A stretch of DNA of 64,000 nucleotides, taken from assembly GCA_000750105.3 (NCBI GenBank), contig JPHH03000066.1, positions 110,833 through 174,832 on the forward strand, written 5' to 3'. The notes beneath the pieces are model-generated. The model had not been told where the DNA came from. It was given only the letters and a program-made list of their open reading frames with translations, and made no database searches. The position numbers and the translations under genes are program-made. The DNA is from Tolypocladium sp. Sup5 PDA-1. Taxonomy: Eukaryota; Ascomycota; Sordariomycetes; Hypocreales; Ophiocordycipitaceae. Below, one piece after another: positions 33,080-44,789 of the stretch; the stretch's first letter is position 1, and the number at the start of each line of letters is the position of its first letter.

Positions 33080-34944
33080 TTAAGCTGGCTCTGACGTGCT
33101 TCCATTCTTCGTCTTCAAGTCCCTATCCACAACATCATCCAACACCGCCAATCCCTCCTTCTCAGCCCTGACTCTCGCCCGCTTCAACCGCCTCGTATCC
33201 GCCTCTGACTGGCGCGTCGCCCACCACGTCGTCAACGTAACCAGCGTACAGGCCCCAACCAGCGCCATGGCGCTCGCGAAGCTCTCTCTGTAGCGCGGCG
33301 CATACTTTTGCCTGAAGATCTGCGGCCCAATGGCGCCGCCGATCTGGCCGTAGCTATTGACGAAGCCGATGCTGAACGCCGAGCCCGTGGCCCGCGACGT
33401 CGTCTGCACGCGCCATGGCCACATGAGGGGGAAAAAGGCCGTGGTAAAGGCGTTGCCGATGAGCGTGGCCGCGTAGACGGCGCCGTTGGAGGGATACGCT
33501 ACTAAGACGCCGTAACACGCCAACACGACGGCGAAGACGCCGAGGGGGTACACCGGGCGCGGCAGCCTGCCGTTGTCCGCCAACAGTCCTGTGATGCCGA
33601 TGACGGCGATGCTCAGCAGCGAGATGGGCAGGTTGAGCAGCTGGGCCTGGGCAATGGTCGTGAAGCCGAGGTTGGCGATGACGGTGGGCTGGTAGAAGCG
33701 CACGCCCGAGGTGCCGACAGTGAAGGTGGCCCAGATGAGGGTGAAGAGCCAGAGGCGACGGTCCTTGAGTGTGTCGACGATCTCGCGGAAGTTGAAGTTT
33801 TGCTCGGCGGCGCGCGGGGCGTTGGCGGGGAGGCGAGCTTGGATGAAGGCCTTTTCCCTGTCGGTGAGCCACTTCGCGGTAGGCGGGACTGTGGTTGAGG
33901 TTAGTGGTGCTTTCTTGTTTCTGGCTCGGGGTTTAGGGTTAACTTGCAGTCTGGAAGGATGAATTTGATAGCGATGCCAAAGACAACTGTGAACAGGCCC
34001 TCGGTGAGGAAGAGCCACTGCCACCCTGAAAAGCCATGGGCCCCAGAGACGGTGTCAAAGGCAAAGGAGAGGAGGCCACTGACGATGCCGGAGAGGTTAC
34101 CCAGAATGTCTGGACTGGTTAGCTGGTTACGAGGGTTGCTGCGAGTGTGTTGACTTGCAGAAGTATAATAGGCGCAGCGACATCTCGTCAGGCCTGTACC
34201 AGTACGTCATCTGCAGGATGACTCCGGGGAACATCCCCGCCTCAAACTACGATTCGGTCACCTCAGCTATGGGCGTTTCATTGGAGCTTCCAAGCCTACT
34301 TACCAATCCGAGGAGGAACCGCGTAGCATAGATGCCCTCCTTGTTGGAGACGGGGACGTGCCCGAGGAGAGCAATCCCCCATGAGATCATGATTCTCGAC
34401 TGCCACGTGCTCGGACTGAACCTCTTTAGCAAGAGGTTAGAGGGAGCTTCAAAAACGATGTACGGAACCTGTGTCAGTCTAGTTAGCCATTCTCACTTCT
34501 TTTCTAAACAGGGAAGCGGTAGTTATGTTGACTTACATAGTACAGCACAGTGAGCAAGTTGTACTGATCAGACGACATGTTCAGCTGTGTCATGATGTTC
34601 CTCCCCGTTCCGCGGTTCATGATCCTCGCATTGGCAATGTTATCCGCGTCAATGTTCTTCAGGAGGAAGAGCAGAGAGCAGACAGTCATCATCCGCCAGT
34701 CGACTTTTCTCATGAGCGCCTTCTCCTCCGCCGCCGTCAAGAGCGAGCGGTCACGCATGCGCGCTGCGTCGAAGCCGTCGACATCCTCGGCGGCGGTGGC
34801 ATCGTCAACTTGTTCGCCGCGGCGGGCAAAGGTCAGACCACCGTCTTCATGTTGCTTCGGGGTGTCGCTCTTGCTAGCCGTCTCGCTGCTGGGCTCGACG
34901 GGCGTGGTTGCGATCGCAAGGGTCGTCCCCTTGGTTGCGGCCAT
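33080..34944 (-). CDS. MFS transporter, allantoate permease (DAL5/ACS) family
   Basis: Exons 34944-34537, 34468-34304, 34246-34159, 34109-33948 and 33888-33080 join to 543 aa. The N-terminus is a long hydrophilic tail. The membrane region has DWRMMTVCSLLFLLKNID-NIANARI, FEAGMFPGVILQMTYWYRPD and WQWLFLTEGLFTV, characteristic of the DAL5-like anion:cation symporters that import allantoate, pantothenate, vitamins or small carboxylates. FPPTAKWLTDREKAF begins the central loop. Introns 3 and 4 both start GCAAGT instead of GTAAGT, and only the GC donors give the correct frame. Its start lies 755 bp from the divergent 2OG oxygenase, so the two may share regulation. Confidence 0.88.
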
Positions 34945-35699
34945 ATTGAGACTGCGATTGAACCGGGCGCCTTGGACGTAGGTGTTCCAATCGAGATGGA
35001 AGAGCGAAGAAGTTTAGTACGACCTATGCCAATACGCAACAACAACATTCAAGTACAATCTTCACTCGGGAGCGATAGGAATGCCGGGCTGGACTCGGCA
35101 TTAAGCTCCTATATCGCTCGCCAATCAGCTACGACATGTCAGTTGACCGGAGTTAAAATCAAGTCGTCGACGCCGTGCCAGGATTCAGTCTGTTGTTGGC
35201 TCCGCTGGCAAGGTTCTGTATGCGGACTTCAATTGATGGCATCGCGGACAGCAAGGAATTCAAGAAACCCATCTACTCCACACAACAATTTGATACTCGA
35301 CTCATGGATAGCGATGTAAGCGACGGCCGCGGGGTATAGATACTCGTGCACAGCCCTTCCAAGCTCTGGGCTTTCAGGGAAAGCAGGGAAAGCAGGGAAA
35401 GCCGGCAGATATGATACGTCGACGAGGTGCCATGCGGGCCATCGAGGTGCGAACGCCATCGAGGGGCCGATGACGAGATACGGATGCACCCGCTCATCTG
35501 GACCGGCTGTCTGCCGAGTACGGAAGGTACCCGCTCGCAGGTCATAAAGCAGGTGGGTTCCAATGTCAATGCGTCGAGCAAGGTGAGGTTTACGTCGAGT
35601 TGGCGAGGTTGAAGATTGATAAACCGTACTGCATTACGAGTACGCAGTTCATCCGACCCCAAGACACCACTTCACATTAGCGGGACGAATTGGGTCACA
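34945..35699. promoter_or_regulatory. divergent intergenic promoter (MFS / 2OG oxygenase)
   Basis: This 755-bp region separates two start codons pointing outward. No coding region was recognised. A short triplication of an AGCAGGGAA-type unit lies near 35378-35400. Shared regulation of transporter and oxygenase is inference from the arrangement. Confidence 0.5.
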
Positions 35700-36928
35700 A
35701 TGGCAGCAACTGTTCAGCCGCTTCCGGCCAGCAACATACATACGGCCTTGCCCACATACAAGCAGGTTGATGAGACCAAGCACGAGCGTAAGACTCGAAA
35801 GCACCGCGTCTACTGAGCCCACCCACTGACTTTATTATCAGTGGAATGGGCGGACCTAGTCACCCTCGACTTGTCCAAGTTTGATCAACCCGGCGGCAAG
35901 GAGGCTCTGGCCAACCAGCTCTTTGAGGCCCTCCAGACCATAGGCTTCTTCTACGTCGTCAACTTCGGACTCGGCCAGGAGGAAGTTGACCGTCAGTTTG
36001 CCATCGGCAAGTCGGTCTTTGAGCTCCCCACCGAGGAGAAGATCAAGTACCGCGCCGATCTCGAAAACGGCGGCTACAACGGCTACAAGCCTCTCGGTCT
36101 TCGCGTAAGTCACTTCCCGCCCCCTTCAGTCTGAAGGTACAGACTAACGCTTTATAGGAAATCCGTCCTGGCATCTTTGACAACACGGAAATCTATAACA
36201 TCCCCAAGTTCATTCCCGCCCTCGAGCGCCCTCACCCCGAGGTGATCAACGCCAACAGAGGCGACATTGAGCGCTTTGCCCGCCACATCCACAACAACAT
36301 CGTGCAGAAGCTCCTCGCCCTCTTCGCCATCGTGCTCGAGCTGCCACAGGACTACTTCGCCGCGCGCCATCGCTACGACGAGGCCCTCTCGGACTGCCAC
36401 CTGCGGTACATGAAGTACCACGCCCGCGACGCCGCCACCAACGCCCAGCTCGAGAATGTCTGGGTCAAGGGCCACACCGACTTTGGCAGCCTGACGCTGC
36501 TCTTCCGCCAGCCGGTCGCGGCGCTGCAGGTGCGCGGGCCGGACGGCGCGTGGAAGTGGGTGAAGCCGTACGACGGGAGCATCACGGTCAACGTGGCGGA
36601 TGCGCTGCAGTTCCTGACCAACGGGTTCCTCAAGAGCAGTGTGCACCGCGTCGTGGCGCCGCCGCCGGACCAGGCGGGCATTGACCGGCTGGGCGTGCTG
36701 TACTTTGTGCGGCCCGAGGATAGCCTGGAGCTGAAGCCGGTTGAGAGCAAGGTGCTCGAGAGGCTGGGATACGAGGCCGACGAAGGAACGCAGTTGGCGG
36801 CAGGCATCACGGCGGGTGAGTGGGTGAAGGCGCGTGTGAAAGCTGGTGTCAACCGGAGCAAGGAAGCTCGAAGTGAGGTCTCGGAACAGGAGATTATCAA
36901 GGGTGTCAAGGCCAAGTACTATGACTAG
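35700..36928 (+). CDS. 2-oxoglutarate-Fe(II) dioxygenase (DIOX/IPNS-like) 1
   Basis: Exons 35700-35787, 35842-36104 and 36158-36928 give 373 aa. The DIOX_N region (VTLDLSKFDQPGGKEALANQ and the GFFYVVNFG motif) is followed by the double-stranded beta-helix. Iron ligands are the His and Asp of KGHTDFGSLTLL (about 223 and 225) and the His of KSSVHRVVAPP (about 279). Arg in the LGVLYFVRP strand region is a candidate 2-oxoglutarate contact. The family hydroxylates, desaturates or cyclises small molecules using oxygen and 2-oxoglutarate. The 3' end faces a second gene of the same superfamily 96 bp away, and the 5' end faces the MFS transporter. Confidence 0.88.
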
Positions 36929-37024
36929 TCTAGCAGTAAGAATCTGGCGTCAACTTATTCGACGCTGTGTCATGCTGTATCAATGTTTATTGGTGAAGAG
37001 GTTGTAAATCCATATTGACTCCAG

Positions 37025-38154
37025 TCAGTCATCATTTACGTACTTGTCATACACATGGCCGTAAAACCTCTTGCCAACATCTCGGTGACTCCGGATCTTG
37101 GTCCGTAGCTGACTCTCACCCCAAGTCTCATACCCGCCCTTGAGAAACGCCGAGTCAATGCCCTGACCTTGGTCAGACTCGGACGATCCGCTGCGGAACT
37201 CGGGCCGCGCAAAATGGTCCTTCAAAGTGCCCACCGCCTCCTCCTTGGTCAGGTCCCGCCTCACGCCTTGAAAGAAGGGCACGCTGAACCGCTCCAGAGG
37301 GCCGCCGAGCACGCGGTGCGTCGTCGCCTTGCAGACGCCGTTGGTCACGACCTCAAACGCCTGTCCGATGTTGACGACAAAGGAGCCCGGGACCGCTGGC
37401 ACGTCGACCCAGTCACCGCTCTTGTTCAGGACCTGCAAGCCCTTGACGTGCGGCGGCGAGGCTTGGAGGAGGAACGTCCACCACCCTGACGAGTCCTTGT
37501 GCGGCCCGACGCCCTGGGCTCCCGCCTCGTCCTTTGGCAGGGCAGGGTAATGCACGACTTTGAGGCGGTGCTGGTCCGAGAGGAAGGGGAGAAAAGTATC
37601 CGGCGGCAGAGACAGCGCCTTGGCGACGAGGCGAAGGAAGCGCTTGCCGAGGGCTGTCATCTCGCGGATGTAGGCCTCGATGAGCGCAGGCAGTGCGGGA
37701 TACGCAGGAGGCCACTTGCAGGCGTCAGATGAGCTCTCATCACAAAAGCCACATGTGCGCTTCAACGTACCGGATTCGGCCCCCGGAGCCGTTCTCGGAG
37801 CGGCACGCCCTCGGCCCACGTGGCCGTCAGCTCGTTGGCGAACTCAAACTGCTCCCGGCGGTCCGACTTGCCCGCGGTCGTCTCGGCGCCGTCGCCGGAG
37901 TAGCCGAGGAAATGCGGCGACTTGCCGAGGGCGACTTCTGCCTTGGCTTCGGCGGGGAGCGCAAAGAGCGCCGGCAGGGCGTCGACGACGTCGGAGATTG
38001 TCCCGGCGGGCACGCCGTGGTTCTCGACATAGAGGAAGCCGACCTGGGTGAGGGCGTAGCGGAGCTGTTGGAGGAGCTGGGGTTCGGTTTCGGGATCGTC
38101 AGCGAGTGAGAGGTCGAGGCACGGGATCTCGGTGAAGCTCTGGGTGGGCGACAT
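37025..38154 (-). CDS. 2-oxoglutarate-Fe(II) dioxygenase (DIOX/IPNS-like) 2
   Basis: Exons 38154-37771 and 37714-37025 give 357 aa. The intron has a GTACGT donor and a CAAG acceptor and restores the conserved RGPNPWPPAYPALP stretch. The N-terminal domain has IPCLDLSLADD and the GFLYVENHGV motif. The catalytic domain has the iron ligands in GPHKDSSGWWTFLLQ (His-x-Asp) and ATTHRVLGG, with ERFSVPFF holding the 2-oxoglutarate Arg. It is clearly diverged from the convergent neighbour, so it is not a fresh tandem copy. Substrate is unknown. With the transporter it may form a small catabolic or biosynthetic set. Confidence 0.88.
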
Positions 38155-39307
38155 GGTGCTGCTTGGTCACCTCGGTGTGCCGGGCGCTGCTTCGCTAGAG
38201 ACCAGTCCGTACGTCCGAGTACCTCGCAAAGGTTATTGTCTGTCTCTGTCGCAAGGATCGACCCCGGCTGGATTGCGTGCGAGCTGTTGATGTATGCAGC
38301 CCGCTAGCCCTGGCGGCTACCACTTACGTGACGCAAATCTGGGGAGCTTGCACGCCATGCCGCTCTCCTGCCGCCTCCCGTCCGGCACCGGCACAGGACT
38401 AGAAATCCGACTATTGGAAGTCACATCTTTATGATTAATTTCAGAGTTAATACCCGTGCCGAGAAAACGCCTGCCCTCCAATTTTAACCCCGAAGGAGCC
38501 CGAGACAACCAACCACGGGCGGGGGGGCTACATGTACTTAGTTACCTGTAGTCCGTAGCCTGTCGAACATCCAATGATGCCTCGATCCCTATCTCCATCA
38601 ATTGCGTACTAATCGAAGCCATGTAGTACTTGAGATGCTCCTAGGACCTCAAAATCGGTAACAAACTATTACTTAGCCATCATGCATTCGCCGTTCTATA
38701 CGAACACATGTAATAGTGAAGAGGCAGTCGCCTTAAGGACCGTTTCTAAAGTTTAGGCAACTCCTTCTATAACTATTTATTTTTTTGACTGATTCAATAA
38801 ATGTTTCGGCATTTTCTGCGCTGGCATACGTACATTATTCCCCGATCGTGAATTGATCATTCTGGTGTCGTATTGCCCAGCCACCGTGCCTTCGGCACAC
38901 CAACTTGGCTCTACTTCGGGTGCCCGTGGGGGCCCTGCTGGCGGACGCAGACGACTCCACTTCGTTGTTGTGCCAGCTTCTCCAACAACTGGAATCATGC
39001 GCAGTTTGTAGCCCCAGCCTCACACTCCCTATTCAGTCCCCCTCAGTGGAAAGACAACAAGGCATATGAAGCGGGGCATCAACGACGGAATCATGCGAAC
39101 TGTCCCTTAGAGAAAAATGCGGAACACTAGATTGATAGTACAAAAATCAGAAAGAGCACAGTTAGGCAATTTTTTCGTAGTCATGTGTATAGTACAAAGC
39201 TCAAGCAGCCAAACAGGTTGATAGCTTGGAGCAGTGACAATGTCACCGGGTTCCTTCAGCTAGTAGGCAGTTGAGGTTGCATAGCATACCTACTACCAGC
39301 GCGATCA
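38155..39307. other. intergenic
   Basis: No coding region was recognised. The sequence is AT-rich in parts (about 38600-38820). Confidence 0.6.
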
Positions 39308-41118
39308 TCATCGCAAGATGTCCATGGCAGCTTCCAGATCTCGAATCTTCTTCCTCAGTCTTTCTCGCTTGTCTCTGGTGAGGCGTGATTCCCCAGCAAT
39401 GCTAGCCAGCTTGTCTTTGTCCAATTGGAGCACCCATTGCTCCGAGAAGAGCAGAAGCGGACTCATAGGCCCAGACAGTAGGCAGTGGTCAACCGCCTGG
39501 TGGTAGACATTGTCAATAAATCGCTCGCACGCGACCTTGTAATAAGCCTCGAGAATATCGTGGATGTCCTCCTTAGCGTGCTCCGCGTTGCTCTTTTCGT
39601 TCACAGCGGATTGGATGCTGTTTAGATCCACGACGAGCCTCTTCTCGAGCTGTGCGTCTTCTCGAGCTTTATTCCGAAGGCTTTCTGCCATCCGAAGACC
39701 GCGCGATTTCTGGAGGTTGCTGTTGAAACAGTGGTTCAGCGTGTATGGCCTTTTGTGTCTTTCAACATCCACCAGGAAAGTCGCCTGCTTCATGCCAGCT
39801 CCATACCTGACCAGAAGCTCAGTCGTAATGGTAGATATCAGTTCTTCACGAACCCTTGCATCCGAGCAAACCCCTTTCAGTGCTGCGAGGATGAATCTGT
39901 GGATGACCAAGATGATCTTACTGAGATATAGCCTAGTCATTGGGTTCCACTTCCTCGATTGCTCGCGAAAGGCGCTAGAGAGCAGGCCTGGACCAAAAGT
40001 CCCCAGCTCAACGCCCCGAGAGCGAAGATACATGTTTTCGATCCACTCCATGATACCCCCCTCAGGTGCTTTCGGTGTCCAATCCATGGCAATGATCTTG
40101 TTTAACTCAGGAAACTCCGTAGAATCAGGTTCTTGGAGTTGGCGATGCTCCTTAACGGCGAGCTGCGAGGTGTCGCCATCGTTGACTCCTGGTCCATTAT
40201 CTTCGTCATTGACGACCGACTCTTCGCCTGTATCCAATTGAGGTTCAGGCTCTTTCACCGTTTGGAAACAGTGGGCATGTGACGTAGCCATAAATTCCGA
40301 GTTAAACTTCTCCGTGATGTTGACAATGGCAGTAATCAGGCGGAGCTCGTCGCTTGCGAGTGCCTGATGAGCGGAGTAGTCGGCGTCGAGAGCAGCTCGT
40401 ACCATGCTCTGGAACTTTCCTGCAATAGCTGCAAGATATTGCTGCTGCTCCCGTTCCGTTTGCCGGGAAAGGCCGAGTTCAGCCAGCGCTTCTTGAGAGT
40501 CTGCTAGCATCTGGCGCGTGTCTGTCCGAAGCGTTGGGAAAGCCCTGTCGGTTATTTGCCCAAGCAACTCCTGCAAACGTTCCCGCAGTGCTTTAATTCC
40601 CACGCGATCCTGCGGGAGGCTGCGCCAGGGCTCCTCGTGGAACAGATCTTCTCGCAGCTGCACGCTGGACTCATCATGGCCATCATCGTCGCCACCGCGG
40701 TTTCTGACAACGTAGTAACCAAGGTTGAGAGGCATTCGCTTGCCTTCGACTAAGCTACAGACCGCAGCTTTCATAGTGCGCTCTGTAACCAGATCTGGCT
40801 TGGTGAGGACCCCAAGAGTGCGTTCTCCCGTCTTGTCATATTTCTCTGAGAGGTCGAGAATGTCCTGAGTTGCGACATCGACATTACTCGGCAGGACGGC
40901 GAGAATGATTGTCCTCTCATCCCGAATGTATTCCTTAACCATGTTCAGAACCAGATCCTTATCTTTCTCCGTTGTGACTCCCTTGGTTTTCGCGGCAAAG
41001 ATTCCGGGCACGTCGATGACAGTCAGATAGTCCTCTTCTGGGCCGCACTTCTCGATTTTTAACACATCTTCGCTAAAGATCTTGTCGCCCGACGGGTTGT
41101 TGCTTGTTCACTGACAGG
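39308..41118 (-). pseudogene. dynamin-like GTPase lacking the P-loop region
   Basis: The open frame begins after an in-frame TGA at about 41121 and has no ATG near its start. It covers the second half of a dynamin GTPase domain (FSEDVLKIEKCGPEEDYLTV, with DVPG as G3, TKPD as G4 and YYVVRNRG), the middle/stalk region and a C-terminal GED-like helix (about 590 aa). Fungal relatives (Mx/dynamin-like proteins) have about 100-130 residues before this, including the nucleotide-binding GxxxxGKS/T. I find no such sequence in any minus-strand frame up to about 42000. Homology seems to break near 41100. The 3' 1.75 kb is free of stops, so the loss looks recent or the fragment still has a use. Confidence 0.65.
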
Positions 41119-41121
41119 AGT

Positions 41122-42059
41122 CTAACCTTCCGTGCTGCAGTACCTGTTCCTGTCCTTGGTACTTGGGCCATTCGCTGTCAGGCCGTGTTATTGGAGTTAT
41201 GCAGTATTCTTTTACACTCTAGAACAATGACCTTCAGCCACCGTCGTTACGCTTCTTGCTTTTTGATGGCGCGCGCGCGCCCCAAAGGCCTGTTGTTGCG
41301 GCTCGTTGCAGTGTCCTGGCGTTACGTGGACAACGTATCTGTGCGCTCGGAGCCATTGAGAGACAAATGAACACAAGCTATTGTACAGAGACGCTCCCGT
41401 CACTTGCGTGATGGCGAATTGCGGCGTACGGATCGAGCCGACTTGCCTAACGGAGAAAGGTAACGGCAGGACCAACGGCATTTCATTTCCGCTTCCGCGG
41501 CAATACAGTTCTCGTTAGCGCAGCTGCATCTGTGGGCTGAGTCTGGTGGAGCGAACCACATGTACGAAGAACGGAGTAGATTTGCCCCGGTTTGAACCGC
41601 GAAGAGGCAGTCGCAGATCTCCAATGATACAGCTCCCTGATGGATGTGTACACCAACAAGCTGTCCCTCCGCAACCTTTAATTTGGTTTTCTCTAGGCGT
41701 TCTCCTTGTTTAATGGTCAGATCTGTACAGCTTTGTAGACATGGGGCCAGATGCGGCTGGTGGCCCACATCGTTCCGCCGGCTGCATGGCTTCCAGCAAC
41801 TGCCAACAAGTGCTGTCTGTGGCCACTCTGTGGGTATGGGTTTGTTACATGTCCGCCCAGTAATAGAGAGGCGCAGAAAGGGGGAGTAGCCAATAGCGGC
41901 GAGTGCGTCTTACAAACCCGATATGGGTGCCAACAAACCTGAGGCGACAACAGCGAGTTCCAGGTTACTAAAGTTAATGGCAGGCTACTTGTAACTAATT
42001 TTACCAGAGCTGCAAAAAAGAAACATATTTCACCTTCTCCGCGTCCGGCACGCAGCCCC
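41122..42059. other. intergenic with presumed breakpoint
   Basis: No coding region was recognised. This is where the missing 5' exons of the dynamin-like gene would be expected. A CG-alternating tract (GCGCGCGCGC) lies at about 41270-41280. Confidence 0.55.
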
Positions 42060-44789
42060 TTAAACGTACGTGATGGAAAACGCCGGCGAAACGCTCACCT
42101 CGTAATCCTCCTTCTTCTTCTCATCACCCCGGATCCTGAGCGCCCGCGTCACAATCTTATACGTGCCCTCCGGTGCATACTTTCCCGAGGCGAGCTTCCC
42201 AGCCCAGCCATACCGAAAGTTCCCGCGCGTCCTCCACCGGGCTGGTGAGTAGGCCATCTGTCCAATCGTGTCGTAGTCCCAGAACGTGGACCTGCTGGTG
42301 CCATCGGGGACGCTCACGGGCATAATGTCAAAGCGGATGAGGCGCGAGCCGAGGGCAAGCTTGACGCCGACGGCAGGCAGGAAGGCAGCGTTGTCGGACA
42401 GCTCAAACTTCGTGTTTTCGGCAAGCGGTTTGAGGTCCTTGTCGTTGGTCTGGGTGATCCAGGTGTCTGCGGAGTCGAGGACGGTTGCGTTGCGGAGGGA
42501 GCCCTTGAGGCCCTGGTACGGGATCGAGAGGGACGTGCCGTCAGAGCCATTAACCGCAACGTAACCGGACCACAGGCCCAGACGGCTAGCATCGAGGCCT
42601 TTGGGGGGCGTGGGCATGATCTCGATAGTAACAGAGTCGCCTCCCTTGATGGTCACATTGCTCTCGCTCAGTTTCAGGGTCGCAGGGGCGTCAATGGCGT
42701 CGTTAGGGAAAGCTTGCGGGTAGATGGAGCCCTGCTTCAAAGTATACATGCTAATCGCAGGGACATGAGAGATGCTGTAGGTGACCTCGTTGCCGGCGTT
42801 CTTATTGCTGATGGTAAAGTTCAAGACGTTGATGAACGCGTCCGTATCGTTAAAGGAAAGGGATGAAGGCTCGAGCAACGTGGTAGCGTAAGCGGCATCG
42901 TATGCGCGGATTAGGCCGCCACCTTGCTGTGCCACAGGAGCCAGGTAGGGGAAGAACTTGTTACCATCGTTGAACATGCTAGGATCAGAATTGGCGGAGA
43001 GCAGGTTCTCGAAGAGAGAAGGGTCCATCTTGCCACGAACCTGGCCGATGAGGGCGTAGATGGCAGCAGTGAGCGGGCAGGACATGGACGTGCCGTCCAT
43101 GACAACATAGCTCCCCTTCTTGACAGGGTAGGTGGAAAGAATGCTACCGCCGGGGGCGCCAAACTGCGGCTTCACGTCCATGTCCCAGGTCGGGCCCCAA
43201 GAGGTGAACTTGGTCGGGGCACCGCCAAAGACCGGGTTGGCGTATTCGGCGAGGTAGGGCTCAGCATTCAGGGACGTCATATTGAGTACAATCGCCTTGC
43301 CATCCTTTAGCTGGCCGACCCAAGCCTCACCCGTCTCGGCGGTGACCATGCCGACTCCGAGGACCCCCTTGGCATCCGTGACATCGATGCCCCTGACTCC
43401 CGGCGCGTTGTTATACAGCATAGCGTACTGGGCGCCTTTGGACAGCGCATTCGCGGCCTTGGTCGAGTAAAAGCACCCTCCCCGACGTATCAGCACAATG
43501 TACTTGCTCAGATCAGGAGTATTGTCAGGGAAGGGCCGGCAGCCGTCCGACGGGGCCTTGGCGTCCGTGCTGCCAGTCCACAGCGGCAGGGAAACATTTG
43601 CCCACTGGTTGGGGTCTCCACGAGAGTATCCTACAATGTTGCTATCACCACCGTCGACGGTGTAAGAGACATTGTAGAGCAAAGCCGGGCTGATGGTGTT
43701 CTCGAATGCAGCAATGGAAGCAACTCGCTTGCCGTCGGCCGCGCCGCCTGCGTAGAAGAGGCCATTTTCGCCCTCATTTCCCGCAGACACCGTGCAGGGG
43801 ATGCCTTTGTCGACGATTCGCGAGACGGCAACGGTCCACGCCCGCTCGGACCAACCGCTGGGCGAGCCGATGGACATGGTGATGATGTCGTTGCCATCTT
43901 GATACGCGCGAGCCAGAGCCGCGAGCAGGACGTCGTCTTGGGTCGAGCCCTTGCAGCCAAAGACGCGGTAGGCGCCCAGGGTGACGTCCGGGGCGGCGCC
44001 GGTGAAACCGAACTTGTTGCTGGACTGGGCAGCGATGATGCCGGCGACATGGGAGCCGTGACCTCCACAGTCCATGGGGTCCTTGCCCTCTACGGGCGTG
44101 TTGGAGCCGTCATAAGCATCACCGACAAAGTCATAGCCTCTAGCAACCAGACAGCCGCTGCCGAAGCATCCGTTGCCCAAGGCAGGATGGCTGTAGTCGA
44201 TCTGAGAGGAACCAGCGTCAGCGTCACGATATCCAGAGCCAGTCCTCATAGGCACGACGACTTACACCACTGTCAATAACTCCAACCTTGATGCCCTTGC
44301 CCGTGATGCCCTTTGCGCGCAGCTTGTCGACCTGGGTCATGACATGCGGCGAGAAGATGTCCGTTCCGTTGACATCCCGCGCCCGGAGGCCACCGGCGGT
44401 TTCCATGCCCGGAGTGCCGACCCACTGAATGCTGACTTCGGGCGCGGTGTAGCTCTCCACGGGCCACATGCTCTTGACACCCGGCAAGGCCGCGAACTTG
44501 GATGCGATGTCTTCTGCATTCTTGAGGTCGCTGAGCTGGATAGAAGCGCCTTTGAAGATATCGTACTGCAAGTTCATGCGCACAGTGCCATGCTTCTTGA
44601 CGGTGCCGAGGAAGTCGGCGCCGTCCTTGCATCGCATGTCAGTACACAGTTCGCAGATCGTTTTGCGAGGGTGAATCTTACCTGACCGTCTGCAAACTCA
44701 AAGATGTAAGCACCAGGAACCGGGTCTGCCACCGTGAGGGTCGAGAATGCCGCCGTGAGCAGCGAGGCTGCCACCCCGAACCGAACCAT
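42060..44789 (-). CDS. extracellular subtilisin-like protease (S8, Vpr-like with PA domain)
   Basis: Exons 44789-44682, 44625-44266 and 44201-42060 give 869 aa. Residues 1-21 are a signal peptide and an inhibitor-type propeptide follows. The catalytic triad is Asp154 (VGVIDSGV), His204 (GGHGSHVAG) and a Ser near 530 (DGTSMSCP), with the oxyanion Asn in VSAGNEGENG. A PA (protease-associated) insert lies between His and Ser (DLSKYIVLIRRGGCFYSTKA). After the Ser come an Fn3-like domain and a C-terminal beta region. This architecture is the fungal minor extracellular serine protease type, of a size typical for it. It would degrade proteins outside the cell. A TATATA box at 44901 is the likely core promoter. 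Confidence 0.92.
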
